Positions 1 to 6,996 of a stretch of DNA of 17,410 bases are shown here, one piece after another (position 1 is the stretch's first letter; each line of letters starts with the position of its first letter). The stretch spans positions 1-17,410 of the forward strand of contig VBPB01000045.1 in assembly GCA_005893365.1 (NCBI GenBank), given 5' to 3'. Under the pieces are notes generated by a model. That model was given only the letters and a program-made list of their open reading frames with translations, searched no databases and was not told where the DNA came from. The DNA comes from Candidatus Eiseniibacteriota bacterium (GTDB lineage: Bacteria > Eisenbacteria > RBG-16-71-46). The translations under genes and the position numbers were made by a program.

Positions 1-1
1 G

Positions 2-196
2 TCGTTCGCCAACCAGGCGCTGAGCGTGGAGTACCTGCGCAAGAAGTCGAAGACGCTCAAGAAGGACGTGCACGTCGTGCCCCCGGCCATCGACCGCGAC
101 GTGGCCCGGCTCAAGCTGCGGACGATGGGGGTCGCGATCGACACGCCGACCGCCGAGCAGGAGCGCTACCTGCGCACCTGGAGCGAAGGGACGTAG
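2..196 (+). CDS. ahcY: Adenosylhomocysteinase, C-terminal fragment (5' end outside window)
   Basis: Only the last 64 residues are present; the reading frame enters from the left edge. The segment begins SFANQALSVEYL and continues with VVPPAIDRDVARLKL and a tail ending in YLRTWSEGT. This matches the conserved C-terminal end of S-adenosylhomocysteine hydrolase, where the 'DRxVARLKL' helix is followed by a short terminal segment with a Lys/Arg-x-Tyr-like element. The family is a cytosolic NAD-dependent enzyme that splits S-adenosylhomocysteine into adenosine and homocysteine, clearing the product inhibitor of methyltransferases. The fragment ends at TAG with no truncation at this end. No operon partner is visible: 281 bp separate it from the next + strand gene. 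Confidence 0.9.
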   Translation, partial: SFANQALSVEYLRKKSKTLKKDVHVVPPAIDRDVARLKLRTMGVAIDTPTAEQERYLRTWSEGT

Positions 197-402
197 GCCC
201 ACGTCCCGGCGAGCGTCGCAGGCGACCCCGGTCCGCTCGGGCCGGCGTCGCCGCGCGTCGGTCTCGACCCGGGCCGCCGCGGGTGCTCACGGCCGCCGCC
301 CGACCGCCGCGTGCCGCCGCACGGCGGGTGCTCCCGCGGGGCGCGTCCGTCGGCCGCCGGGCGGCGCTGGTCGCCGCTTCGGGGCCTCCGGTTAAGGCCG
401 GC

Positions 403-432
403 TTGTGGAGGGCGGCCCACTGCCGATAAGGT
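403..432 (+). promoter_or_regulatory. Weak candidate promoter upstream of the two-domain M16 peptidase
   Basis: TTGTGG (403-408) and TAAGGT (427-432) are separated by 18 bp and lie about 46 bp before the ATG. Both are imperfect sigma-70-like hexamers. The rest of the 197-477 spacer is GC-rich with short hairpins (for example CGTGC/GCACG near 310-325) and no small ORF I can support. A GCCGATAA string at 422-429 resembles a sigma-28 -10 box but has no matching -35 at the right distance. Confidence 0.22.
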
Positions 433-477
433 GCGCCCGACCGGCCATGCGCACGATCCCTCGAAAGGAGATTCGGA

Positions 478-3327
478 ATGCCTCGTTCACCTGTGCGCCC
501 GCGCTGCGCGCGGGCAGCGGGCCTGCTGGCCCTTGCGGTCGTGGCGCTCTCGGGCGGCGGTTGTTCTAGCTCCATGGGCGGCGGCGGGAGCGCTCCAGAG
601 ATCAAGCTTCCCTTCGAGCACTACACGCTCGCCAACGGGCTGGGCGTGATCCTGCGCAAGGACAGCCGGCTGCCGATCGTCGCGGTCAACCTCTGGTACC
701 ACGTCGGCCCGGCCAAGGAAGGGGTGGGGCGCACCGGCTTCGCGCACCTGTTCGAGCACATGATGTTCCAGGGCTCGGGCCACGTGCCGCCCGACATGCA
801 CTTCCGCCTGCTCGAGGGCGCCGGGGCGTCGAACGTCAACGGCACCACCGGCCTCGACCGCACCAACTACCTCGAGGACCTGCCGTCGAACCAGCTCGAG
901 CTGGCGCTGTGGCTGGAGAGCGACCGGATGGGCTTCCTGCTCGACCGCCTCGACCAGTCCATGCTCTCGAACCAGCAGGACGTGGTGCGCAACGAACGGC
1001 GCCAGTCGATCGAGAACGCGCCCTACGGCCTCGGCGAGGAGGAGGTGGCGCACCAGCTCTTCCCGGCCGGCCATCCCTATCACGCCTGGGTCATCGGCTC
1101 GCACGCCGACATCCAGGCCGCCAAGCTCGACGACGTCCGCGACTTCTTCCAGCGCTACTACACGCCCAACAACGCGACGCTGGCGGTGGTGGGCGACATC
1201 GACGTGGACTCGACCAAGGCGCTGATCGCGAAGTACTTCGGCACGCTGCCGAGCGGACCCAAGGTGGAGCGGGTCGAGGTGGTGACCCCGCCCATCACCC
1301 AGGAGCGCCGCAAGGTGATGACCGACCAGGTGGAGCTGCCGCGCGTCTACCTGTCGTGGCTCACGCCCTCCTACTACCAGCCGGGCGACGCCGAGGCCGA
1401 CGTCGCCGCCCACATCCTGGGCGGCGGCAAGGCGAGCCGCCTCTACAAAGCCCTGGTCTACGACCAGAAGATCGCCCAGGACGTCTCGGCCTCGCAGCAG
1501 TCGGCCGAGCTGACCTCGATGTTCGAGATCGTCGCGACCGCGCGGCCCGGCCACACCGCCGAGCAGCTCGAAGCCGCCATCCAGACCCAGCTCGACTCGC
1601 TCACCAAGGACGGCCCCACCGCCGTGGAGCTGGAGGGCGCCCGGACCGTGATCGTCACCGGGCTGCTCACCTCGCTCGAGCGGCTGGGGACGCTGGCGGA
1701 CCGCTACAACCAGTACCTGCACTACACCGGCGACCCCGGCTACCTGAACCATGACCTGGCCCGCTACGCGGCGGTGACGCCCGCGGCAGTGCGGAGCTTC
1801 GCCGCCCGCTACCTGGGCCACGACCAGCGCGTGGTCGTGCAGGTGCTGCCCGGACTCAAGGAGCTGCCGCCGGCCCCGCCGACGCCGGTGCCGGCCAAGA
1901 ACGTCGCCAGCACCGTGCAGTCCGCCGAGCCGTGGCGGAACCAGATGCCCAAGCCGAAGGCCCTGGCGGCCACCCCGCTCCCGGCGGCCAAGCGCTTCCA
2001 GCTCCCCAACGGGCTCGCGGTCTATCTGGTCGAATCGCACAGCCTGCCGGTGGTCACCGCCCAGTTCGCGGTGCGCGCGGGCAGCAGCTCGGACCCGCCG
2101 GGCGCACCGGGGCTCGCGGGCTACATGCTGGCGATGCTGGACGAGGGCGCCGGCAAGCGCGACGCGCTCGGCATCGCGCGCGACCTCGAGGCCCTCGGCA
2201 CCGGCGTCGGCTCCGACATGGGCCGCGACGGCTGCTCGCTGTCGATGCGGATGCTCAAGCGCAACGCCGCCCCGGCCCTCGGCATCCTGGCGGACATCGC
2301 GCGGGTGCCGACCTTCCCGGACGCCGAGGTCGAGCGGGTGCGCACCCAGCGGCTCACCTCGCTGCTCCAGGATCGCGACGATCCCAATCGGGCCGCGTAC
2401 AAGATCATGTGGCGCGACCTCTACGGGCCGGACCATCCCTACGGCCACATGGTGATCGGCACCGAGCCGGGCCTCAAACAGGCGACCCGCGCCGAGCTGG
2501 AGTCCCTGCACCAGTCCGTGTTCCGTCCCGACAACGCGGCGCTGGTGCTGGCCGGCGACCTGACCGAGTCCGAGGCGCGCACGCTGGCCACCGCGGCCTT
2601 CGGCGACTGGAAGCCCGCGGGCGCGGCCGCGGCGCCACGCCAGGCGCCGATGGCCCCGGCCCGGGAGCGGGTGCTGATCGCCGACAAGCCCGGCACGCCG
2701 CAGACGACGCTGTTGGTCGCCCAGATCGGCGTGGCCCGCTCGGATCCCGACTTCGAGACGCTCGACGCCATGAACCAGGTGCTGGGCGGACTGTTCTCGA
2801 GCCGCATCAACATGAACCTGCGCGAGGCGCACGGCTACACCTACGGCGCCTTCTCGGCGCTCCAGGAGTACCGGGATCCCGCACCCTTCACGATCGGCGC
2901 CGACGTGCGCACCGACGTGACCGGCGCCTCGGTGAAGGAGATCATGAAGGAGGCGGACGGGATGGTGAACGGCCCGGTGACGGCGGACGAGCTGTCGCGG
3001 GCGAAGGAGTCGATCGCGCGGACGCTGCCGGCCTACTTCCAGAGCAGCGCCAGCACCGCCAACACCGTCGGCCAGCTGTTCCTGCTCGACCTGCCGCCCG
3101 ATTACTACGAGGGGCTGCCGAAGCGGCTCGAGGCGATCACCGCCGATCAGGTCGCCGCGGCGGCGAAGCGGCACTTGAAGCCCGGGGAGATGAAGATCAT
3201 CGCCGTGGGCGACCGCGCCAAGATCGAGCCGCAGCTCGCGGCCCTCAAGCTCGGGCCGATGGGGTACCGCACGCTGGAAGGCGAACCGGTGAGCGGGAGC
3301 CAGAAGGTGAAGCTGCCGGTCCCATAG
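478..3327 (+). CDS. Two-domain M16 (insulinase/pitrilysin-like) zinc metallopeptidase, exported
   Basis: This 949-residue protein starts at an ATG preceded by a strong AAAGGAG. The N-terminus has Arg/Lys residues, a hydrophobic stretch (about 14-25) and LSGGGC (Cys29). That suggests export, possibly as a lipoprotein, although the residue before GGC is not a canonical lipobox. The first M16 domain (about 46-480) carries the inverted zinc motif HLFEH (H90, E93, H94), with a candidate distal ligand in NERR (E173). The second domain (about 500-930) has YMLAM where the zinc motif should be, so it should be non-catalytic. It keeps the SSRINMNLREAHGYTYG substrate-binding segment. This is the usual active-plus-inactive arrangement that forms the M16 chamber. 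The likely role is degradation of peptides in the periplasm; the substrate is unknown. It stands alone, with a strong palindrome after its stop. Confidence 0.93.
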   Translation: MPRSPVRPRCARAAGLLALAVVALSGGGCSSSMGGGGSAPEIKLPFEHYTLANGLGVILRKDSRLPIVAVNLWYHVGPAKEGVGRTGFAHLFEHMMFQGSGHVPPDMHFRLLEGAGASNVNGTTGLDRTNYLEDLPSNQLELALWLESDRMGFLLDRLDQSMLSNQQDVVRNERRQSIENAPYGLGEEEVAHQLFPAGHPYHAWVIGSHADIQAAKLDDVRDFFQRYYTPNNATLAVVGDIDVDSTKALIAKYFGTLPSGPKVERVEVVTPPITQERRKVMTDQVELPRVYLSWLTPSYYQPGDAEADVAAHILGGGKASRLYKALVYDQKIAQDVSASQQSAELTSMFEIVATARPGHTAEQLEAAIQTQLDSLTKDGPTAVELEGARTVIVTGLLTSLERLGTLADRYNQYLHYTGDPGYLNHDLARYAAVTPAAVRSFAARYLGHDQRVVVQVLPGLKELPPAPPTPVPAKNVASTVQSAEPWRNQMPKPKALAATPLPAAKRFQLPNGLAVYLVESHSLPVVTAQFAVRAGSSSDPPGAPGLAGYMLAMLDEGAGKRDALGIARDLEALGTGVGSDMGRDGCSLSMRMLKRNAAPALGILADIARVPTFPDAEVERVRTQRLTSLLQDRDDPNRAAYKIMWRDLYGPDHPYGHMVIGTEPGLKQATRAELESLHQSVFRPDNAALVLAGDLTESEARTLATAAFGDWKPAGAAAAPRQAPMAPARERVLIADKPGTPQTTLLVAQIGVARSDPDFETLDAMNQVLGGLFSSRINMNLREAHGYTYGAFSALQEYRDPAPFTIGADVRTDVTGASVKEIMKEADGMVNGPVTADELSRAKESIARTLPAYFQSSASTANTVGQLFLLDLPPDYYEGLPKRLEAITADQVAAAAKRHLKPGEMKIIAVGDRAKIEPQLAALKLGPMGYRTLEGEPVSGSQKVKLPVP

Positions 3328-3356
3328 CCGGACCCCCGCCGTCGGCGGCGCGATCC

Positions 3357-3384
3357 CGGCCCCGGGCCTTAAGGCCCGGGGCCG
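3357..3384 (+). terminator. 28-bp perfect palindrome after the M16 gene (candidate terminator)
   Basis: The sequence CGGCCCCGGGCCTT and its exact reverse complement follow each other without a gap, about 30 bp after the M16 stop codon and 47 bp before the aminotransferase ATG. In RNA it could fold as a very stable hairpin with a tiny TTAA loop. No T-run follows on either strand, so factor-independent termination is uncertain. A protein-binding palindrome or mRNA 3'-end stabiliser are alternatives. Confidence 0.5.
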
Positions 3385-3430
3385 CCCGCGTCTTGCGGTT
3401 GGCGGCGGCGTGCGGATAGCCTGCCGGGCC

Positions 3431-4614
3431 ATGCTCTCGCGCCGCGTGCCGCCGGATGCCCCGCCCAACGCCTGGGCGCGCCGGCTCGCCGCGCGCCGCG
3501 CGGCCGGTGCCGCGCTGCTGGACTTGACCGAGACCAACCCGACGCGCGTGGGGCTCGGCGGCGCCGACGCGGCCGCGCTCCAGGCGCTGGCGATCCCCGC
3601 GGCCGCCGACTACCAGCCCGACCCGCGCGGGACTCGCACGGCGCGTGAGGCGGTCGTGGGCTACTACCGCGATCGCGGCCTCGTGGTCGACGCCGACGAG
3701 GTCGTCCTCACCGCCAGCACCAGCGAGGCGTATGCGCACCTCTTCCGGCTCCTGGCCGAGCCGGGGGAGGCGTTCCTCGTCCCCGCGCCCAGCTATCCGC
3801 CGAGCCGCTCGCCCAACTCGAGGGCGTGCGCCTCAGGCCCTATCGCCTCGCCTGGGACGGCGGCTGGCATCTCGACCCGGGCTCGCTCGAGGAGGCGATG
3901 GCGCCGGGGGGCCGGGCGATGATCGTGGTCCAGCCCAACCACCCGACCGGCTCGTGCCTGAGCGCCGATGAGCTGGCCCAAGCCGAGGCGCTCTGCGCGC
4001 GACAGGGCATGGCCCTCATCTCGGACGAAGTATTCGGCGACTTCCCGTGGGCCCCGGCCGGAGCCGCCGGCCGCTCCTTGGCGCCGCTCCCGAGCCTCCT
4101 CGGACCGCGGCGCGTGCCGACCTTCGTCCTGAGCGGGCTCTCCAAGGTGTGCGGCATGCCCCAGCTCAAGCTCGGACGGATTGCGGTCGCTGGACCTAAG
4201 CCGGGGCGCGCCGAGGCGCTGCGCGGGCTCGAGTGGATCGCCGACCTCTTCCTGTCGGTGGGCACGCCGGTGCAGGTGGCGCTGCCGAGCCTCCTCGCCG
4301 GCCGCCACGCGTGGCAGGCGCGCGTGCGCGAGCGGGTGGCGGGGAACCTGGCTAGACTGCGCGAGACCGTCGCGCGCCGGCCGGCGCTGGAGCTGCTGGA
4401 GTCCGCGGGCGGTTGGGTTGCGGTGCTGCGGGTTCCGTGCTGGCGCGGGGAAGAGGCCTGGGCGCTGGAGCTGCTGGAGCGCGGCGTCGTGGTGCACCCG
4501 GGGCACTTCTACGACTTCGACCACGAGGCCTATCTGGTCATGAGCCTGATCGTGCCGGGCGCGGTCTGGGCCGAAGGCCTCGGTCGCATCGAGACGTTGG
4601 CGACGGAGGTCTGA
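3431..4614 (+). pseudogene. PLP-dependent aminotransferase (class I/II), interrupted by a frameshift near 3800
   Basis: Two frames together give one aminotransferase of about 395 residues. The first runs from ATG 3431 (MLSRRVPPDAPPNAWARR) through LLDLTETNPTRVGL, DYQPDPRGTRTAREAV and VVLTASTSEAYAHLF to LVPAPSYP. The second resumes at EPLAQLEGVRLRPY and includes VVQPNHPTGS, LISDEVFGDFPW and SGLSKVCGMPQ, whose PLP-binding lysine codon is at 4144-4146. The join is at about 3797-3802. The family usually reads P-S-Y-P-L-(F/Y) here, so about 4 bases (or 1) appear to be missing. The family transfers amino groups between amino acids and 2-oxo acids in the cytosol; the substrate cannot be read from sequence. 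No other stop or frame break is seen, so the defect is either recent or a sequencing/assembly error. No good ribosome binding site precedes the ATG; a GTG at 3410 is an in-frame alternative. Confidence 0.8.
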
Positions 4615-4627
4615 GGCGCAGGCCATC

Positions 4628-4662
4628 CCCGCAAGCGCGGGACCTAGGAACTCATTCCTAGG
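4628..4662. terminator. Two adjacent hairpins between convergent genes (candidate bidirectional terminator)
   Basis: CCCGC-AAGC-GCGGG (4628-4641) is followed directly by CCTAGGAA-CTCA-TTCCTAGG (4643-4662), an 8-bp perfect stem with a 4-base loop. They sit just after the aminotransferase stop and about 90 bp beyond the end of the convergent phosphotransferase gene. The location fits transcription termination from both sides. There is no clear T-run. Confidence 0.45.
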
Positions 4663-4751
4663 CCGCCCGCGAGCAGCCGGCATGCGCCCAGCCGCAGGTG
4701 CTCGGAGAATCGGCAGGGAGGCCGCGCCACCTCGCACACCACCGCCATCGT

Positions 4752-5792
4752 TTACGCCAACCATCCTCCGCTGGTCCGGTCCGCGAGGGCTCGAACGAGA
4801 TTCCGAGCCGACTCGACGAGCCGGTGGACGTTCTTCTCCTTGTAACCCCAGTCCTTCGAGCGGCTGAGCGCGAGCAGAATCTTGTGGAGGTGGAAGCATG
4901 GCAACAGGCGCTGCATCTCCTCCTCGTCCGGAGGCGGAGCCCCGTGCATGGCGAGCGCATCCCGATAGGCACCGCACATCCGTTTCAGCAGCAGCGGGTC
5001 GCAGCCGTCGGTGATGAACGCCAGATCGTACAGCGGGGAGCCGAGCGCCGCCTGCTCCCAGTCGATGGGGCACACGCGGATGCCGTCGGGCACCGTGCCG
5101 ACGAGGACGTGACTCTTGCGGAAGGAGCCGTGAACGAGCGTCACGGGGCCGCGGGTCATGATCGCGATGAATCGATCGTAGCCCGCCACGTCCTCCGCGA
5201 GACGGCCCCCGAGCGACGGGAAAACCTCGGACACCGCGCGGGTGGCTCGCGCGGCGTAGGAGCGGAAGAACTCGGAGTCGTGCCGGGTCAGAAACGGGCT
5301 CGGTCCGGACCGCATCGGGTGCCGGAGGAAGTATGCCTGCATCCGGCCCAGCCAGGCCGCCGCCGCGACGAGCGAGTCCTGGTCGCACCAATGCAGGCGG
5401 TCGCCGGGCACGAACTCGAGCGCCAGCACGAACCGCGGGGGCGACTCGTTCCAGAGCGAGCCGTGGTAGCGGGGCGTACCCAGATCCGCGTCCACCAGCA
5501 CGTCACGGTAGACCCGCAGCTCGCGCTCGCGGCACGCCGGCAAGTCATCCTTGAGGAGGCTCGAGCTGGCGCAGTCCTTGAGGAACACGTCGGTCGTTTC
5601 GCCGCCGTCCCACTGGAGCGTGACGACCTCACACCGATGCGAACTGTGTTCACTCGCGGGTCGCCGGCGCAGCGCGACGATCTTGGTGCCGGTGCGCAGC
5701 CGGGCAGCGATCTCGTCCTGCAGCCAGCGGCGCAGCTCCTCATCGTCGTGCGTCGCTTCGCCCTCGTGCCCCCTCGGCTCCACGGTCCCCAT
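4752..5792 (-). CDS. APH-family (aminoglycoside phosphotransferase-fold) protein with degenerate catalytic loop
   Basis: This 346-residue protein is read from the ATG at 5792; the frame stays open further upstream but that part is Arg/Pro-rich and looks non-coding. Visible kinase-like elements are VFLKD (K72, nucleotide-binding lysine), a Glu-rich helix near 89-91, ALEFVPGDRL (hinge region, about 124-133), the catalytic-loop segment VHGSFRKSHVLV (about 220-231) and PIDWEQAALGSPLYDLA (metal-binding D244). In APH and choline-kinase-like enzymes the loop reads H-G-D-x4-N. Here the catalytic Asp is Ser223 and the metal-binding Asn is His228, while K72 and D244 remain. It may be a pseudokinase, or a subgroup with altered chemistry; no substrate is implied. 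It starts 7 bp after the stop of the truncated lipoprotein frame, so it may share that promoter. It converges on the aminotransferase. Confidence 0.72.
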   Translation of the reverse strand: MGTVEPRGHEGEATHDDEELRRWLQDEIAARLRTGTKIVALRRRPASEHSSHRCEVVTLQWDGGETTDVFLKDCASSSLLKDDLPACRERELRVYRDVLVDADLGTPRYHGSLWNESPPRFVLALEFVPGDRLHWCDQDSLVAAAAWLGRMQAYFLRHPMRSGPSPFLTRHDSEFFRSYAARATRAVSEVFPSLGGRLAEDVAGYDRFIAIMTRGPVTLVHGSFRKSHVLVGTVPDGIRVCPIDWEQAALGSPLYDLAFITDGCDPLLLKRMCGAYRDALAMHGAPPPDEEEMQRLLPCFHLHKILLALSRSKDWGYKEKNVHRLVESARNLVRALADRTSGGWLA

Positions 5793-5799
5793 GGCGATC

Positions 5800-6057
5800 T
5801 CAGGCTCCGGCTCGCGCCGCCGATCGAGCCGAAGGCGGCGAGCAGCCGATCGTGTCCTGCGGGATGGCGGCGAGCGGGAGGGTCGTGCCCGCCTGAACGC
5901 TCGCCGAGGCGCGGCTGACCCCGACCGCGGCCACCGGCGCCGGGCCGCCGGGGGCCGTGGGGCTCGTGGAACGCCCACAGGCGAGAACCGTCAGGCGAGC
6001 GCACGCGAGCGCCGTCCGGAGGGTGGCCAGTCGGGGCAGACGGCGGGTGGGGGGCAT
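5800..6057 (-). pseudogene. Truncated N-terminus of an Ig-like (Big_2-type) domain lipoprotein
   Basis: An 85-codon frame starts at an ATG with a good GGAGG 8 bp upstream. It encodes a basic, hydrophobic leader ending in LTVLAC (Cys27, lipoprotein-like), a Ser/Thr/Pro/Gly linker, then VAAVGVSRASASVQAG and TTLPLAAIPQD (about 42-68). That last part matches the opening strands of bacterial Ig-like group 2 domains, which typically read V-x-V-x-P-x(3)-V-x-x-G-x-T-x-x-L-x-A-x(3)-D. After IPQD the similarity stops and a low-complexity tail runs to the stop codon. A complete Big_2 protein would continue for at least 50 more residues, so this looks like a gene start cut off by a deletion or insertion. 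It may still be translated as a short lipoprotein, and it lies directly upstream of the phosphotransferase gene. Confidence 0.5.
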
Positions 6058-6087
6058 CGTGGGGCCCTCCGCGGAGTATCAAACGTA

Positions 6088-6116
6088 TAGATACTATATC
6101 GATTGCGGCGTCTCAA
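6088..6116 (-). promoter_or_regulatory. Candidate sigma-70-type promoter in an AT-rich island
   Basis: On the minus strand TTGAGA (6116-6111) and TATCTA (6093-6088) are separated by 17 bp. The predicted start of transcription is about 24 bp before the lipoprotein ATG at 6057. The stretch 6077-6105 is conspicuously AT-rich for this window and contains the palindrome GTATAGATAC. It would serve the truncated lipoprotein frame and perhaps the phosphotransferase. Confidence 0.4.
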
Positions 6117-6134
6117 TGATAGTCCTGGTGCGGA

Positions 6135-6317
6135 GTGTGGTCCAGCGCCGAATCCATCCGAATCCGCAGGCGTTCCCCGGAGGTCCGGGACCGTGCGATT
6201 CGGATGGTCCTGGAGCTCCTCGAGCCGTATGAGGCGAAGGGAGCGGCGATCACCTGGATCGCCGAGAACATCGGGTGCGCGGCGGACTCGGGGACCGCCG
6301 CCGAATCCTGGTTGTGA
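6135..6317 (+). mobile_element. Remnant of an IS3-family transposase OrfA
   Basis: A 60-codon frame contains RRRSPEVRDRAIRMVLE, then a short spacer, then GAAITWIAENIGCAAD (nt about 6165-6287). This is the N-terminal half of the helix-turn-helix protein OrfA of IS3-type elements, which usually reads R-x-(Y/F)-S-P-E-x-R-x-R-A-V-R-M-V followed by A-I-x-x-I-A-x-K-I-G-C-x-x-E-T-L-x-x-W. Similarity ends right after IGCAAD, and the frame stops within about ten unrelated residues. OrfB, with its DDE catalytic domain, is absent, and I found no terminal inverted repeats. The piece is a dead fragment. It sits next to the truncated lipoprotein gene, which suggests that past insertion and deletion shaped this spacer. 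Confidence 0.6.
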
Positions 6318-6336
6318 AGCGGGGCAAGGCTCCGAA

Positions 6337-6912
6337 TCAGGCAGCCCCGGTGGCGATGCGGTGCTGGTGGCGCAGCAGCAGGATCTGGCCGCGATGCCCG
6401 GCCTCGTGCTCGACGAGATGATAGAGGACCCAGCGGGCGTTGATCACCGCGCGCGGCGTCCCGTCGGGGTGCCGGCGGGTGATCTCGCGGTCCAGGTCGG
6501 CGGTGCCGATCGAGGCGAGCGAGCGCTTGGTGTGGGCGCGGGCGCGCGCCTGGAGGTCCAAGTAGAACGTTAGGTCTTTCTCGCGCAGCGTCGCGGGCGG
6601 CAGGCCGCCGGCCGCGAGCGGCATGCCGTCGTCGTCCACGCCGATCCCGAGCACCGGCGCCACGTCGGAGTCGGCCATGGCCAGCGGCCCGATCTGGATC
6701 CAGTGGACCTCGACGATGGCGATGTGGGCGAGGAGCATCCCCGCGCTGTTGAGCCCGGGCTCAGGCTGCCAGGCCAGCTCGGCCGCCGACATCGTCTGGA
6801 TGTCCTCGCGCAGCCGTCGGTCCTGGTCGTCCAGCTGCTCCACGAACAGGCCGGCCTCGGTCGCGGCGTACCCGGCCGGCGGGGTCAGGATGCGGCGCGC
6901 GATCTCGGTCAT
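6337..6912 (-). CDS. DinB-like four-helix-bundle protein, putative metal-dependent
   Basis: This 191-residue protein starts at an ATG preceded by AAGGAGG at good spacing. It has the DinB/YfiT-like layout: an N-terminal helix with acidic residues, GMLLAHIAIVEVHW (H63, H70), and a C-terminal VLYHLVEHEAGHRGQILLL (H165, H169, H173). The family usually binds a divalent metal through three histidines, one from the early helix and two from an H-x(3)-H in the last helix; H63 with H169 and H173 fits that. Some members are thiol-dependent transferases, others are uncharacterised; no substrate can be assigned here. It lies 84 bp downstream of the M16 operon in the same direction but is separated from it by a very stable hairpin. 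It has its own strong ribosome binding site, so expression may be partly uncoupled from the operon. Confidence 0.8.
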   Translation of the reverse strand: MTEIARRILTPPAGYAATEAGLFVEQLDDQDRRLREDIQTMSAAELAWQPEPGLNSAGMLLAHIAIVEVHWIQIGPLAMADSDVAPVLGIGVDDDGMPLAAGGLPPATLREKDLTFYLDLQARARAHTKRSLASIGTADLDREITRRHPDGTPRAVINARWVLYHLVEHEAGHRGQILLLRHQHRIATGAA

Positions 6913-6933
6913 GCGATCTCCTCCTTACCTGTG

Positions 6934-6970
6934 GGACGGCGCGCCGGACCCAAGGTCCGACGCGCCGTCC
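6934..6970 (-). terminator. Strong 17-bp-stem hairpin between the M16 operon and the DinB-like gene
   Basis: Arms 6934-6950 and 6954-6970 pair over 17 positions with a single mismatch (6944/6960) around a 3-base CAA loop. The hairpin starts 26 bp after the end of the second M16 gene and ends about 20 bp before the DinB-like ATG (read on the minus strand). It lacks a T-run, so partial termination, RNA processing or mRNA stabilisation are all possible. Confidence 0.5.
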
Positions 6971-6996
6971 GTGTCACCCGGAAGCGGTGCGGCGCC

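Noticed and set aside
422..429. GCCGATAA resembling a sigma-28 (flagellar) -10 element upstream of the M16 gene
   Set aside because: No TAAA-like -35 occurs at the required spacing of about 11 bp; the nearest TTAAG is about 25 bp away. No flagellar gene is nearby.
487..3537. Open frame of about 1,000 codons antisense to the two-domain M16 gene
   Set aside because: It is rich in Arg, Gly, His and Val with no domain, and arises from the high third-position GC of the real gene on the other strand, whose motifs are unambiguous.
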